This document shows positions 8,598 to 14,410 of a stretch of 15,458 nt of DNA, piece by piece. Below the pieces are notes generated by a model. The model was not told the origin of the DNA and ran no database searches. It saw only the letters and a program-made list of their open reading frames with translations. Source of the stretch: an uncultured Methylococcaceae bacterium (GTDB lineage Bacteria; Pseudomonadota; Gammaproteobacteria; Methylococcales; Methylomonadaceae); contig CAJVYO010000010.1 of NCBI GenBank assembly GCA_913009515.1, positions 1 to 15,458 of the forward strand, read 5' to 3'. Numbering within the stretch: the stretch's first letter is position 1; every line of letters begins with the position of its first letter. The translations under genes and the position numbers were made by a program.

Positions 8598-8900
8598 ATG
8601 AGTTATAAATGTATTTCGATGGTTGAAGCACAAGCGTTTATTGATAATAAAGCGACATTAGTAGATATTCGTGATGCTAATTCGTTTAGTCAGGCGAGTA
8701 TTCCAGATGCCATTAATGTCGATAATGAAAATGTAGCTGAATTTATAGCCAATGCTGATAAAACCAAACCCTTAATTGTGTATTGCTATCATGGTAATAG
8801 CAGTAAAGGTGCCGCCGATTATTTTTGTCGTCAGGGATTTGGAGAGGTATTTAGTTTGGATGGCGGATTTGATGTGTGGCGATTAAATAATGAGCGATGA
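8598..8900 (+). CDS. glpE: Single-domain rhodanese, GlpE-like thiosulfate sulfurtransferase
   Basis: A 100-residue cytoplasmic rhodanese that moves a sulfane sulfur from a donor such as thiosulfate to a thiol acceptor or cyanide. The active-site loop is CYHGNSSKG starting at C63, matching the CYHG-x-SS loop of GlpE. The family segments LVDIRDANSF at 21-30, IPDAINV at 35-41 and LDGGFDVWR near the end are all present. It starts 42 bases after the response-regulator stop, a gap with no clear terminator, so read-through from the signalling operon is possible. Its stop overlaps the protease start by ATGA (8897-8900). E. coli GlpE is slightly longer; the assignment to GlpE rather than another single-domain rhodanese rests on the loop. 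Confidence 0.85.
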   Translation: MSYKCISMVEAQAFIDNKATLVDIRDANSFSQASIPDAINVDNENVAEFIANADKTKPLIVYCYHGNSSKGAADYFCRQGFGEVFSLDGGFDVWRLNNER

Positions 8901-9382
8901 GATATCTTTTATTACCGATGCTGACGATTATGCTGCTGTGGTATGGCAGTGATATGTTATTGCAGCAGCAAGCAGATAATAAAATAAAAGATCAGCAAGA
9001 AAAGCAACAATCGATATCAGGCGGCATGGTATTAAAAGCGGATAAACAAGGGCATTTTCGGGGCGTAGTGCTGATTAATAATATCCCTATGCCTTTTATG
9101 ATTGATACCGGTGCGACGAGAACGGTTATCCCTAAGAATTTAGCTATTGCCGCAAAACTACCGATTGGTAATATCAGTGTGTCACAGACAGCGGGCGGTA
9201 AAATTTATAGCAATGAAACGGTGCTGACTAAAGTGGTACTTGGTAATGCGATAATAACAATGGTTGATGCGAGTATTAACGAGCATTTAAACGAAGTTTT
9301 AATCGGTATGAATATTTTAAAATATTTCAAAATGGTTAAAAGCAATACCACGCTCAGTCTAGTATCTTTAGGTGATACATAG
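8897..9382 (+). CDS. Membrane-anchored retropepsin-like aspartic protease (TIGR02281 type)
   Basis: A 161-residue protein with an uncleaved N-terminal membrane anchor (about 3-22), then a linker rich in Q and K, and one retropepsin fold. The catalytic motif is MIDTGATRTVIP with D70-T71-G72, followed by LTKVVLGNAI and the flap-side LIGMNILKYF at about 135-144. A single DTG motif implies that two copies pair to build the active site, as in retroviral proteases. The bulk should face the periplasm. Such clan AA proteins are common and mostly uncharacterised in proteobacteria; their substrates are not known. It is translationally coupled to the rhodanese and is followed by the hairpin at 9409-9434, making it the last gene of this transcript. 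Confidence 0.86.
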   Translation: MRYLLLPMLTIMLLWYGSDMLLQQQADNKIKDQQEKQQSISGGMVLKADKQGHFRGVVLINNIPMPFMIDTGATRTVIPKNLAIAAKLPIGNISVSQTAGGKIYSNETVLTKVVLGNAIITMVDASINEHLNEVLIGMNILKYFKMVKSNTTLSLVSLGDT

Positions 9383-9408
9383 ATATGTTGGATTAACAAT
9401 TCTAAATT

Positions 9409-9434
9409 GGGGCGTAAACTAAAGTCTACGCCCC
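9409..9434. terminator. Hairpin between convergent genes, probable bidirectional terminator
   Basis: GGGGCGTA at 9409-9416 pairs perfectly with TACGCCCC at 9427-9434, and ACT/AGT inside the loop can extend the stem. It lies between the stops of two convergent genes (9382 on +, 9478 on -). The flanks are AT-rich but have no long T-run, so termination may be inefficient or factor-aided. A second small stem CAATT/AATTG overlaps its left edge (9397-9409). Confidence 0.6.
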
Positions 9435-9477
9435 GCACATAAATACGATTTTCTATGTAGATGAAGTCTATAACATT

Positions 9478-9891
9478 TTATTTCAAAGGACGACCTTCAG
9501 CATCTTCATTAATACGTCCTGTATAAATTAAAAAGCCTTCTACAAACGGCCATAAGACACCAAAACCTAGGGTAAAGGCAGTTACCGTCATTTGAATAAG
9601 GGCTATTTTATAAAAGCCTAAATACCAGCGGTGAGCCCCTACAATACCTAATAACATACCAAGAAAGGCGGCTTTATTGCGTGATTTAACGGCTTCTTTA
9701 TGTTCAACATATTTACCAATTAAGGTGACCATGCTGGCGGTATCGCCTTTATCTTCAAATAAAACTTTAGATTCAAGGCGCGGAGATAGTTTTTCACTCC
9801 AGTCATCACGATGAAAGCCGTAATATTGACCTTCTGCTTGAATCACGCCTGTTTGAGTTTTTTCATCGTAGCTTTCAATTTTTCCAATCAT
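9478..9891 (-). CDS. Cold-shock-like N-terminus fused to a TM2 membrane domain
   Basis: A 137-residue inner-membrane protein. Residues 1-60 look like the small cold-shock-type beta barrel found in front of some TM2 proteins: MIGKIESYDEKTQTGVI, then YYGFHRDDW at 23-31. After a basic linker (KSRNK, 69-73) comes a TM2 domain: AFLGMLLGIVGAHRWYLGFY at 75-94 as the first helix with the conserved GAHRWYLG turn, then a second helix at about 97-123. The C-terminus is short and charged. The function of TM2 proteins in bacteria is not established. It is the promoter-distal neighbour of dcd on the minus strand, 193 bases away across a repeat-bearing spacer, so it may have its own promoter. No convincing ribosome binding site precedes the ATG. 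Confidence 0.85.
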   Translation of the reverse strand: MIGKIESYDEKTQTGVIQAEGQYYGFHRDDWSEKLSPRLESKVLFEDKGDTASMVTLIGKYVEHKEAVKSRNKAAFLGMLLGIVGAHRWYLGFYKIALIQMTVTAFTLGFGVLWPFVEGFLIYTGRINEDAEGRPLK

Positions 9892-9955
9892 ATTTTTATT
9901 TGGTCTATTTTAAAATCTTCTCTTTAAGAAAGAAGGGGTATTCAGTATTTTAAAG

Positions 9956-9987
9956 CCCTCTCCTTAGGGAGAGGGTTGGGTGAGGGG
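9956..9987. repeat. GC-rich palindromic repeat unit, dispersed-repeat type
   Basis: CCCTCTCC at 9956-9963 pairs with GGAGAGGG at 9968-9975 around a four-base loop, followed by TTGGGTGAGGGG at 9976-9987. Units of this wording are scattered between genes in many proteobacterial genomes, by my recollection; only one copy is in this window. It is much richer in G+C than its surroundings. Placed downstream of dcd, it could also end or stabilise that transcript. Confidence 0.65.
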
Positions 9988-9998
9988 AAATATTAAAT

Positions 9999-10084
9999 AT
10001 ATATGAAATAATTTTGCAGTCTAATTTTAAAGCAGTAGGCTGAAGCCTACGTCCCTAAATTTTATATATTATTTCATGTATATT
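9999..10084. repeat. Small inverted-repeat element with internal perfect palindrome (MITE-like)
   Basis: ATGAAATAAT at 10003-10012 is repeated in inverted form as ATTATTTCAT at 10068-10077, with AT-rich flanks that continue the pairing imperfectly. Inside is a second perfect inverted repeat, GTAGGCT at 10035-10041 and AGCCTAC at 10044-10050, separated by two bases. The right arm ends just past the dcd stop codon. The nested layout fits a miniature mobile or palindromic repeat, but no target-site duplication or second copy can be shown here. Confidence 0.5.
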
Positions 10085-11389
10085 TTAAGCTTTAGGCAGT
10101 GTAACGCCTTCTTGCCCTTGATATTTTCCACCACGGTCTTTATACGAGGTTTCACAAACTTCATCACCGCCAAAAAATAGCATTTGAGCCACACCTTCAT
10201 TCGCATAAATCTTAGCAGGTAATGGGGTGGTATTTGAAAATTCTAAGGTCACATGACCTTCCCATTCAGGCTCTAAAGGCGTTACATTTACGATAATGCC
10301 GCAATTATGTACGAATACCCCTGATTCTAATGCAAAATTCCCCGCTTCAGGCACGTTTAAGCAATAAACATCATGGTCACCCGCTAAAGGTTTAATGCTT
10401 TTTACTTTATGGTTATGTGGGGCAGGTTTATATGTGTCGAATGACTGGTTTTGTAGGACAGGAACAAAGGCATCTTTAATTGACGCACTATGTGCTTCAG
10501 CATCAAAATCAGCTCCGTAGGTTTCCTTATTATGATGTTGAATATGAGCTTTGGCATCCATACGTACAATATTCCACGGGCGATTATTACTGCGGTCGTG
10601 GTCAATATGATGGCGATGGGTATTTTCAGTATCGGTATAAATATGATGGCGTAAATTCCAGTCATCAGCGAGTCGATAAGTTGAACGCCAATGATTATTA
10701 AATGGTTGAAAAACTGATTCATAACCTCTAATTTGTTGGCGATACAGAGGCATCAAGGAGGTTTCAGGGCGTAATTCATGTGCAGGACACATGCTACCAT
10801 CACGCAACATAAATAAATGATCAGGCGTGCAATGGATAGTTTTGTCATTATCTAAGGTGATTTCTAATAAACTATCTTGCCCCATTAAACGTGGTGCTTC
10901 TAAGCGGGTAGCAATAATCTGCCCATAAGGCCCCATACTATAACCCCAAAAATCTTCGCCTTGCTCCGCTCTTTTTGCCATATCCTCTAAGCTGGCACTG
11001 GTGCCATCGACTAATGCGACGTGCGTATCACCTCGAAAACAACGTGCATAAGTCGATTTACCCAAACAAATAGTTAGCACATCGCGCGGAATATGAAAAT
11101 ATTCAACGGTGCGAGCGAGGGCGAAAGAATTAGGGGGGATAATGCACACATCGGATTTTACATCGACAAAACTTTGTTCGTTAAAGTTTTTGGGGTCAAC
11201 AATCGCGGAATTAATATTGGTGAAAATTTTGAATTCATCAGCACAGCGTACATCATAGCCATAGCTAGAGGTGCCGTAAGAAATAACCTTTCCCTGTTCT
11301 GATTGTCGGACTTGCCCTGCTTCAAAAGGCATAATCATGTTTTGCTCTGCCGCCATACGGCGTATCCATTTATCTGATTTTATACTCAT
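10085..11389 (-). CDS. dcd: dCTP deaminase precursor interrupted by an intein
   Basis: dCTP deaminase converts dCTP to dUTP, the main source of dUMP for thymidylate in gammaproteobacteria. The frame has 434 codons against a family length near 188; removing residues 117-362 leaves 188. The N-extein runs from MSIKSDKWIRRMA to GKSTYAR (110-116), with SSYGYDVRCADEF at 41-53. The C-extein starts at C363 with CGIIVNVTPLEPEWEGHVTLEF and ends KYQGQEGVTLPKA. By alignment to E. coli Dcd, catalytic S111, R115 and E138 correspond to S112, R116 and E383 of the precursor. The intein separates S112/R116 from E383, so unspliced protein should be inactive. It is preceded by a weak promoter-like sequence and followed by two palindromes. 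No frameshift or internal stop is present. Confidence 0.97.
   Translation of the reverse strand: MSIKSDKWIRRMAAEQNMIMPFEAGQVRQSEQGKVISYGTSSYGYDVRCADEFKIFTNINSAIVDPKNFNEQSFVDVKSDVCIIPPNSFALARTVEYFHIPRDVLTICLGKSTYARCFRGDTHVALVDGTSASLEDMAKRAEQGEDFWGYSMGPYGQIIATRLEAPRLMGQDSLLEITLDNDKTIHCTPDHLFMLRDGSMCPAHELRPETSLMPLYRQQIRGYESVFQPFNNHWRSTYRLADDWNLRHHIYTDTENTHRHHIDHDRSNNRPWNIVRMDAKAHIQHHNKETYGADFDAEAHSASIKDAFVPVLQNQSFDTYKPAPHNHKVKSIKPLAGDHDVYCLNVPEAGNFALESGVFVHNCGIIVNVTPLEPEWEGHVTLEFSNTTPLPAKIYANEGVAQMLFFGGDEVCETSYKDRGGKYQGQEGVTLPKA
10304..11041 (-). mobile_element. Intein with HNH homing endonuclease domain inside dcd
   Basis: A 246-residue class 1 intein, residues 117-362 of the precursor. Splicing block A starts at C117 (CFRGDTHVALVDG), block B holds TPDH with T188 and H191, block F is HDVYCLNVPEAG from 339, and block G ends VFVHN with H361-N362, followed by extein C363. 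All residues needed for splicing are in place. The middle carries an HNH endonuclease: RHHIDHDRSNNRPWNI at 259-274 and AHIQHH at 281-286, with H260/H261, D263, N268/N269, N273 and H282 intact. HNH rather than LAGLIDADG is the less common endonuclease type in inteins. The boundaries were verified codon by codon: TGT at 11041-11039, AAT at 10306-10304, TGC at 10303-10301. It should spread by cutting intein-free dcd alleles, if the nuclease is active. Confidence 0.96.
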
Positions 11390-11453
11390 ATTATTCGGTA
11401 TTGGTCTTTATAAGCATCGATTGGATACTTGTTTAGCGATTATTAATCTGATA

Positions 11454-11482
11454 AGTATAGAATTTATCAAAACAAAGAACAA
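11454..11482 (-). promoter_or_regulatory. Weak candidate sigma-70 promoter for dcd
   Basis: On the minus strand TTGTTC (11482-11477) is followed after 17 bases by TATACT (11459-11454), about 65 bases before the dcd ATG. The -10 matches five of six consensus bases, the -35 only three. A rival pairing uses TTGATA (11470-11465) with ATTAAT at 11447-11442. AT-rich sequence makes chance matches likely. Confidence 0.35.
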
Positions 11483-11526
11483 TGCAAGCGTAGGTTTTGC
11501 CCTGATTGAGATTAGATGTATACACT

Positions 11527-11997
11527 TTACAAGGTCAAAATAATCAAACTAAACCCCGTAATATAGGTCAGGATAATTTTTGTTTTATGCCATGTAGTCA
11601 ACGTATGCCAGTAGTATTTATTACGATGACGACGCTTCAAATAACGGGCTTTAATATTACGTTTTATTTTAACGGAACGGCGATAAACATAGAAAACGGA
11701 TCTATAAGCGATAAATAAGCCGATGATAATCGTAGCATTGGCAATGATTGTTTCGGTTTCATGATGACTAGAATGTAGCAAATGTTCGATAATCTCTTCT
11801 AGGCTTTGCTCAATAATTTCAATCACAATATGCAGTATTTCTATGACCGTATCTAAGAGCCAATCACCTATATCAATCAGAAAATCAAATAAATTAATGA
11901 TTAACACTAAGATAAAAAACTTTAAACCAATGCGTTTTAACATTTCTAAGTCAGTTTCTGGCGTATGATTTTTGGGTGTTGAGGACTGATTTTGCAT
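11527..11997 (-). CDS. Unrecognised small membrane protein
   Basis: I do not recognise this 156-residue protein. After a polar N-terminus (1-22) comes a hydrophobic helix FFILVLIINLFDFLI at about 27-41. Then follows a long stretch of acidic amphipathic helix (about 42-75) made mostly of I, L and E, a second helix IIIGLFIAYRSVFYVY at about 90-105, and a strongly basic segment KIKRNIKARYLKRRHRNK at 110-127. A third hydrophobic helix lies at the C-terminus (about 140-156). The positive segment should be cytoplasmic. It is divergent from the exported protein at 12123 and upstream of dcd in the same direction, with 137 bases between. The lack of a closer stop and the clean helix pattern support a real gene, but no homology could be judged. 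Confidence 0.6.
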   Translation of the reverse strand: MQNQSSTPKNHTPETDLEMLKRIGLKFFILVLIINLFDFLIDIGDWLLDTVIEILHIVIEIIEQSLEEIIEHLLHSSHHETETIIANATIIIGLFIAYRSVFYVYRRSVKIKRNIKARYLKRRHRNKYYWHTLTTWHKTKIILTYITGFSLIILTL

Positions 11998-12082
11998 GGC
12001 AATAGGTTGTAGTTGAGGGTCGAAGTTTAAAATTAGAATTATGATGACTATTTTAGATGATGAGCTTATTCAGTATCTATCT

Positions 12083-12088
12083 TATAAT
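12083..12088 (+). promoter_or_regulatory. Consensus -10 hexamer upstream of the exported-protein gene
   Basis: TATAAT lies 35 bases before the ATG at 12123, in the divergent intergenic space 11998-12122. No good -35 is found 16 to 18 bases upstream (TGAGCT at 12061-12066 is poor). It is supported mainly by position and the perfect hexamer in an AT-rich context. Confidence 0.4.
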
Positions 12089-12122
12089 AACAATAATTTA
12101 CCATGTTTTTAGGAGTATAAAA

Positions 12123-12869
12123 ATGAGAAATTTAGTTGCGAGTGTTTTACTATTGGCGAGCACCAATATTTGCTATGCTGAGTTAAAAAGGGTTGATGTT
12201 GATGTCAATGTAAAAAAAGAGCTTAATCAACGTGCAATCACCGATACCGGTGAAGAAGTAGTTTTAAAAGCGGATGGTCGCTGGTTATATCTTAAAGATG
12301 TGAATAAACAACCCGAGAAGATTAGCATTACCACAAATAAAACGGTTTTTACTAAAGCGAAGCAAGCAACATTTTTAATTAAAAGTACCCAAAATAATTC
12401 GGCGTATTGGTTGAACCCAAAGGCATGGACATTTAAACATGCAAGCAGTGATAAAAAGCATTTAGAGTATCAATTTAAGTTTAAAAATGCAGATATTACA
12501 GCGGTTGCGTGTACGGAAGGTAATAAATTAAATGAGCAGCAATCCGTTGATAAAGCCTTTAATTACATTAAACAAAAAGTAAGCGATTTAGCGGTGGTGA
12601 CGAAAGAATACCGTAATGTGAATGCTAAAAAAGTGTTATTTGTTGAAATGCAAGGCACTCAAGCCGGTGAAAAAGTATCTTATTTAGGTTATTTTTATGC
12701 CAGTATTGATGGCACTACACGTTATATTGTGTCAGCGAAATCAGCGTTAATCGAGCAATATAAAGCGGATGTGCAAGATTTTTTATCGGGTTTGGATACG
12801 CAAAATAACATTAAAATAACCGCTGATGAAGTGACTGAAAACCCAATAAAAACTGATGTTGTTCGTTAG
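12123..12869 (+). CDS. Exported protein of unknown function with an N-terminal DUF3157-like stretch
   Basis: A 248-residue protein with a signal peptide: MRNLVASVLLLASTNICYA, with likely cleavage after residue 19, and no lipobox. I chose the ATG at 12123 because AGGAGTA sits just before it at 12111-12117 and the signal peptide begins there; an in-frame ATG at 12057 would place 22 hydrophobic but poorly coded residues in front. Mature residues include ITDTGEEVVLKADGRWLYL (about 38-56), a pattern seen in several small periplasmic families such as DUF3157, which I cannot confirm. The rest is an alternating beta/alpha domain ending near FLSGLDTQ. The single cysteine pair candidate is limited to C171-region ACTEG. 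It lies 39 bases before pyrF and could be co-transcribed with it, though no functional link is apparent. Confidence 0.7.
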   Translation: MRNLVASVLLLASTNICYAELKRVDVDVNVKKELNQRAITDTGEEVVLKADGRWLYLKDVNKQPEKISITTNKTVFTKAKQATFLIKSTQNNSAYWLNPKAWTFKHASSDKKHLEYQFKFKNADITAVACTEGNKLNEQQSVDKAFNYIKQKVSDLAVVTKEYRNVNAKKVLFVEMQGTQAGEKVSYLGYFYASIDGTTRYIVSAKSALIEQYKADVQDFLSGLDTQNNIKITADEVTENPIKTDVVR

Positions 12870-12908
12870 TTTTTTAATTTATTAATTTTAAAATAATAGT
12901 GTAAATTT

Positions 12909-13631
12909 ATGAGTGCTTCTTTTATTTCAACAAAAGCCATTCCCAGTAATGAACGGCTGATTATGGCGTTAGATTTTCCGAGTATTCCTGAAGCCCAAGC
13001 GATGGTGGAGCAGCTAGGTGATTCGGTAGTGTTTTATAAAGTCGGCATGGAAATTTTTATGTCAGGTGATTATTTTGGCTTTATTGAATGGCTAAAAGCC
13101 CGTGATAAAAAAATATTTGTCGATTTAAAATTCTTTGATATTCCTGAAACCGTGAATCGTGCGATTAAAGCCCTTAGTAGTAAAGGTGTGGATATGGCAA
13201 CTATTCATGGTAATGATTCGATTATGCAGGCGGCGGCACGCGATAAAGGTGATTTAAAAGTATTGGCAGTGACGGCATTAACCAGTTTAGATCGCGGTGA
13301 TTTAGATGATTTAGGCTTTAAATGTGACGTGCAAGATTTGGTGTTATCACGGGCTAAACGTGCTTTGACCATTGGTTGTGATGGCATTGTGTCGTCAGGC
13401 TTAGAAGTGGCGAAATTACGTGAAAATTTAGATCATAAATTATTAGTGATTACGCCTGGGGTGCGTCCTGTGGATAACCGTGTCGATGATGATCAAAAAC
13501 GCGTAGTCAGTGTTGAACAAGCGTTTCAAAATGGCGCGGATTATATTGTTATAGGTCGCCCAATTCGTGATGCAGCAGAGCCTAAAGCGATGGCAGAAAA
13601 AATTCAATCTCAAATTGCGGCACAATTTTAA
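12909..13631 (+). CDS. pyrF: Orotidine 5'-phosphate decarboxylase
   Basis: Converts OMP to UMP, the last step of de novo pyrimidine synthesis, in the cytoplasm. The 240-residue TIM barrel carries RLIMALDFPS at 16-25, FYKVGMEIF at 42-50 with K44, the catalytic tetrad segment DLKFFDIPETV at 72-82 (D72-x-K74-x-x-D77), ATIHGN at 97-102, TPGVRP at 182-187 and IGRPI at 215-219. All catalytic residues are present and the length is normal for the short bacterial (group I) enzyme. The ATG at 12909 has only a weak ribosome binding site, but the sequence before RLIMALD agrees with a start here. UMP made by PyrF and dUTP made by Dcd belong to the same pyrimidine pathway, though the genes are on opposite strands. 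Confidence 0.97.
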   Translation: MSASFISTKAIPSNERLIMALDFPSIPEAQAMVEQLGDSVVFYKVGMEIFMSGDYFGFIEWLKARDKKIFVDLKFFDIPETVNRAIKALSSKGVDMATIHGNDSIMQAAARDKGDLKVLAVTALTSLDRGDLDDLGFKCDVQDLVLSRAKRALTIGCDGIVSSGLEVAKLRENLDHKLLVITPGVRPVDNRVDDDQKRVVSVEQAFQNGADYIVIGRPIRDAAEPKAMAEKIQSQIAAQF

Positions 13632-13639
13632 ACTTTGTG

Positions 13640-13667
13640 CTTGAAACTGTGACGGCTATCCCCATGA
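13640..13667 (+). promoter_or_regulatory. Sigma-32 heat-shock promoter of grpE-dnaK
   Basis: CTTGAAA at 13640-13646 is followed by a 13-base spacer and CCCCATGA at 13660-13667. This matches the RpoH consensus (CTTGAAA, then CCCCATNT) at both boxes with only one doubtful base. It starts 9 bases after the pyrF stop and about 45 bases before the grpE ATG, exactly where a heat-shock promoter for grpE would be expected. Confidence 0.88.
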
Positions 13668-13712
13668 TATGAGGTATATTTTATTTTGGGAATAGTTTGG
13701 AGCAGGTCATAA

Positions 13713-14336
13713 ATGAGTAATGAAGAACAGAGTGTTGAGAATCAAGTAAACAATGATGCAGCAGCAATAGAAGGCATTATTGTTGAAGAAGAAATAGAAA
13801 CAGGCATAACGGATGATGAAACTGTCGTCACAAGCAATATAAGTGTTGAATTGCTACAACAACAGCTGGCTGTTTCGGAAAAAAAGGCAACGGAAAATTT
13901 AGATAAAGCCTTGCGTGTGCAAGCGGAAATGGAGAATCTAAAACGACGTACCCAAAAAGATTTAGACGGTGCCCATAAGTTCGGTTTAGAAAAAATTGCC
14001 AAAGAATTATTAGGCGTGGTTGATTCATTGGAATTAGGTATTCAAGCAGCAACCAGCGATATTCCCGAAGTTTTAAGCTTAAAAGAAGGCGCGGAATTAA
14101 CCGTTAAGCAATTTGAGGCGGTATTTGCTAAATTTAATATAGCAGCGATTGACCCAATGGGTGAAACCTTTAATCCTGAATTTCATCAAGCAATGAGTAT
14201 GGTGCCTGCAGGTGATGCAGCACCGAATACAGTGATTAATGTATTTCAAAAAGGTTATGTTTTAAATGGACGTTTAATTCGTCCAGCAATGGTAGTAGTC
14301 ACACAGGCATCGGCAAAAGTTGATATTCAGGCTTGA
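13713..14336 (+). CDS. grpE: Nucleotide exchange factor GrpE
   Basis: GrpE releases ADP from DnaK and acts as its thermosensor in the chaperone cycle. The 207-residue protein has an acidic, disordered N-terminus (1-43), a long coiled-coil dimerisation helix (about 44-90, including RVQAEMENLKRRTQKD), a helical bundle with GVVDSLELGIQ at 101-111, and the C-terminal beta wing that docks on DnaK: NPEFHQAMSMVP at 154-165, NTVINVFQKGYVLNGRLIRPAMV at 172-194 (split here by its two strands). Length and order are typical. GGAG at 13699-13702 lies 10 bases before the ATG. The sigma-32 promoter is directly upstream and dnaK begins 74 bases downstream with no terminator between, so the two form one heat-shock transcript. 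Confidence 0.97.
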   Translation: MSNEEQSVENQVNNDAAAIEGIIVEEEIETGITDDETVVTSNISVELLQQQLAVSEKKATENLDKALRVQAEMENLKRRTQKDLDGAHKFGLEKIAKELLGVVDSLELGIQAATSDIPEVLSLKEGAELTVKQFEAVFAKFNIAAIDPMGETFNPEFHQAMSMVPAGDAAPNTVINVFQKGYVLNGRLIRPAMVVVTQASAKVDIQA

Positions 14337-14410
14337 AAATAAAAAATAGCCCCACATATCAACTGTAACTTTTTAAAAATAAACTTATAACCCTTATTTG
14401 GAGTAATTCA

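Noticed and set aside
9956..9975. Strong intrinsic terminator of dcd
   Set aside because: The hairpin is good, but in the dcd direction it is followed by only a short T-run (CTTT), and the wording is that of a dispersed repeat; it is listed as a repeat.
10402..10722. Long minus-strand frame of 106 codons inside the intein, and a plus-strand frame of 73 codons at 10480-10701
   Set aside because: Both overlap the well-supported intein in other frames, have low-complexity or unbalanced composition (many I, H or Y), and show no start signal.
10304..11041. Group I or group II intron in dcd instead of an intein
   Set aside because: The insertion is in frame, fully open, and carries all protein-splicing motifs at exact junctions.
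11506..11718. Plus-strand frame of 70 codons opposite the small membrane protein
   Set aside because: It covers only part of the opposite frame and shows no ribosome binding site or recognisable sequence pattern.
12057..12122. Upstream start for the exported protein
   Set aside because: The Shine-Dalgarno sequence and signal peptide both belong to the ATG at 12123, and the TATAAT hexamer lies inside the would-be extension.
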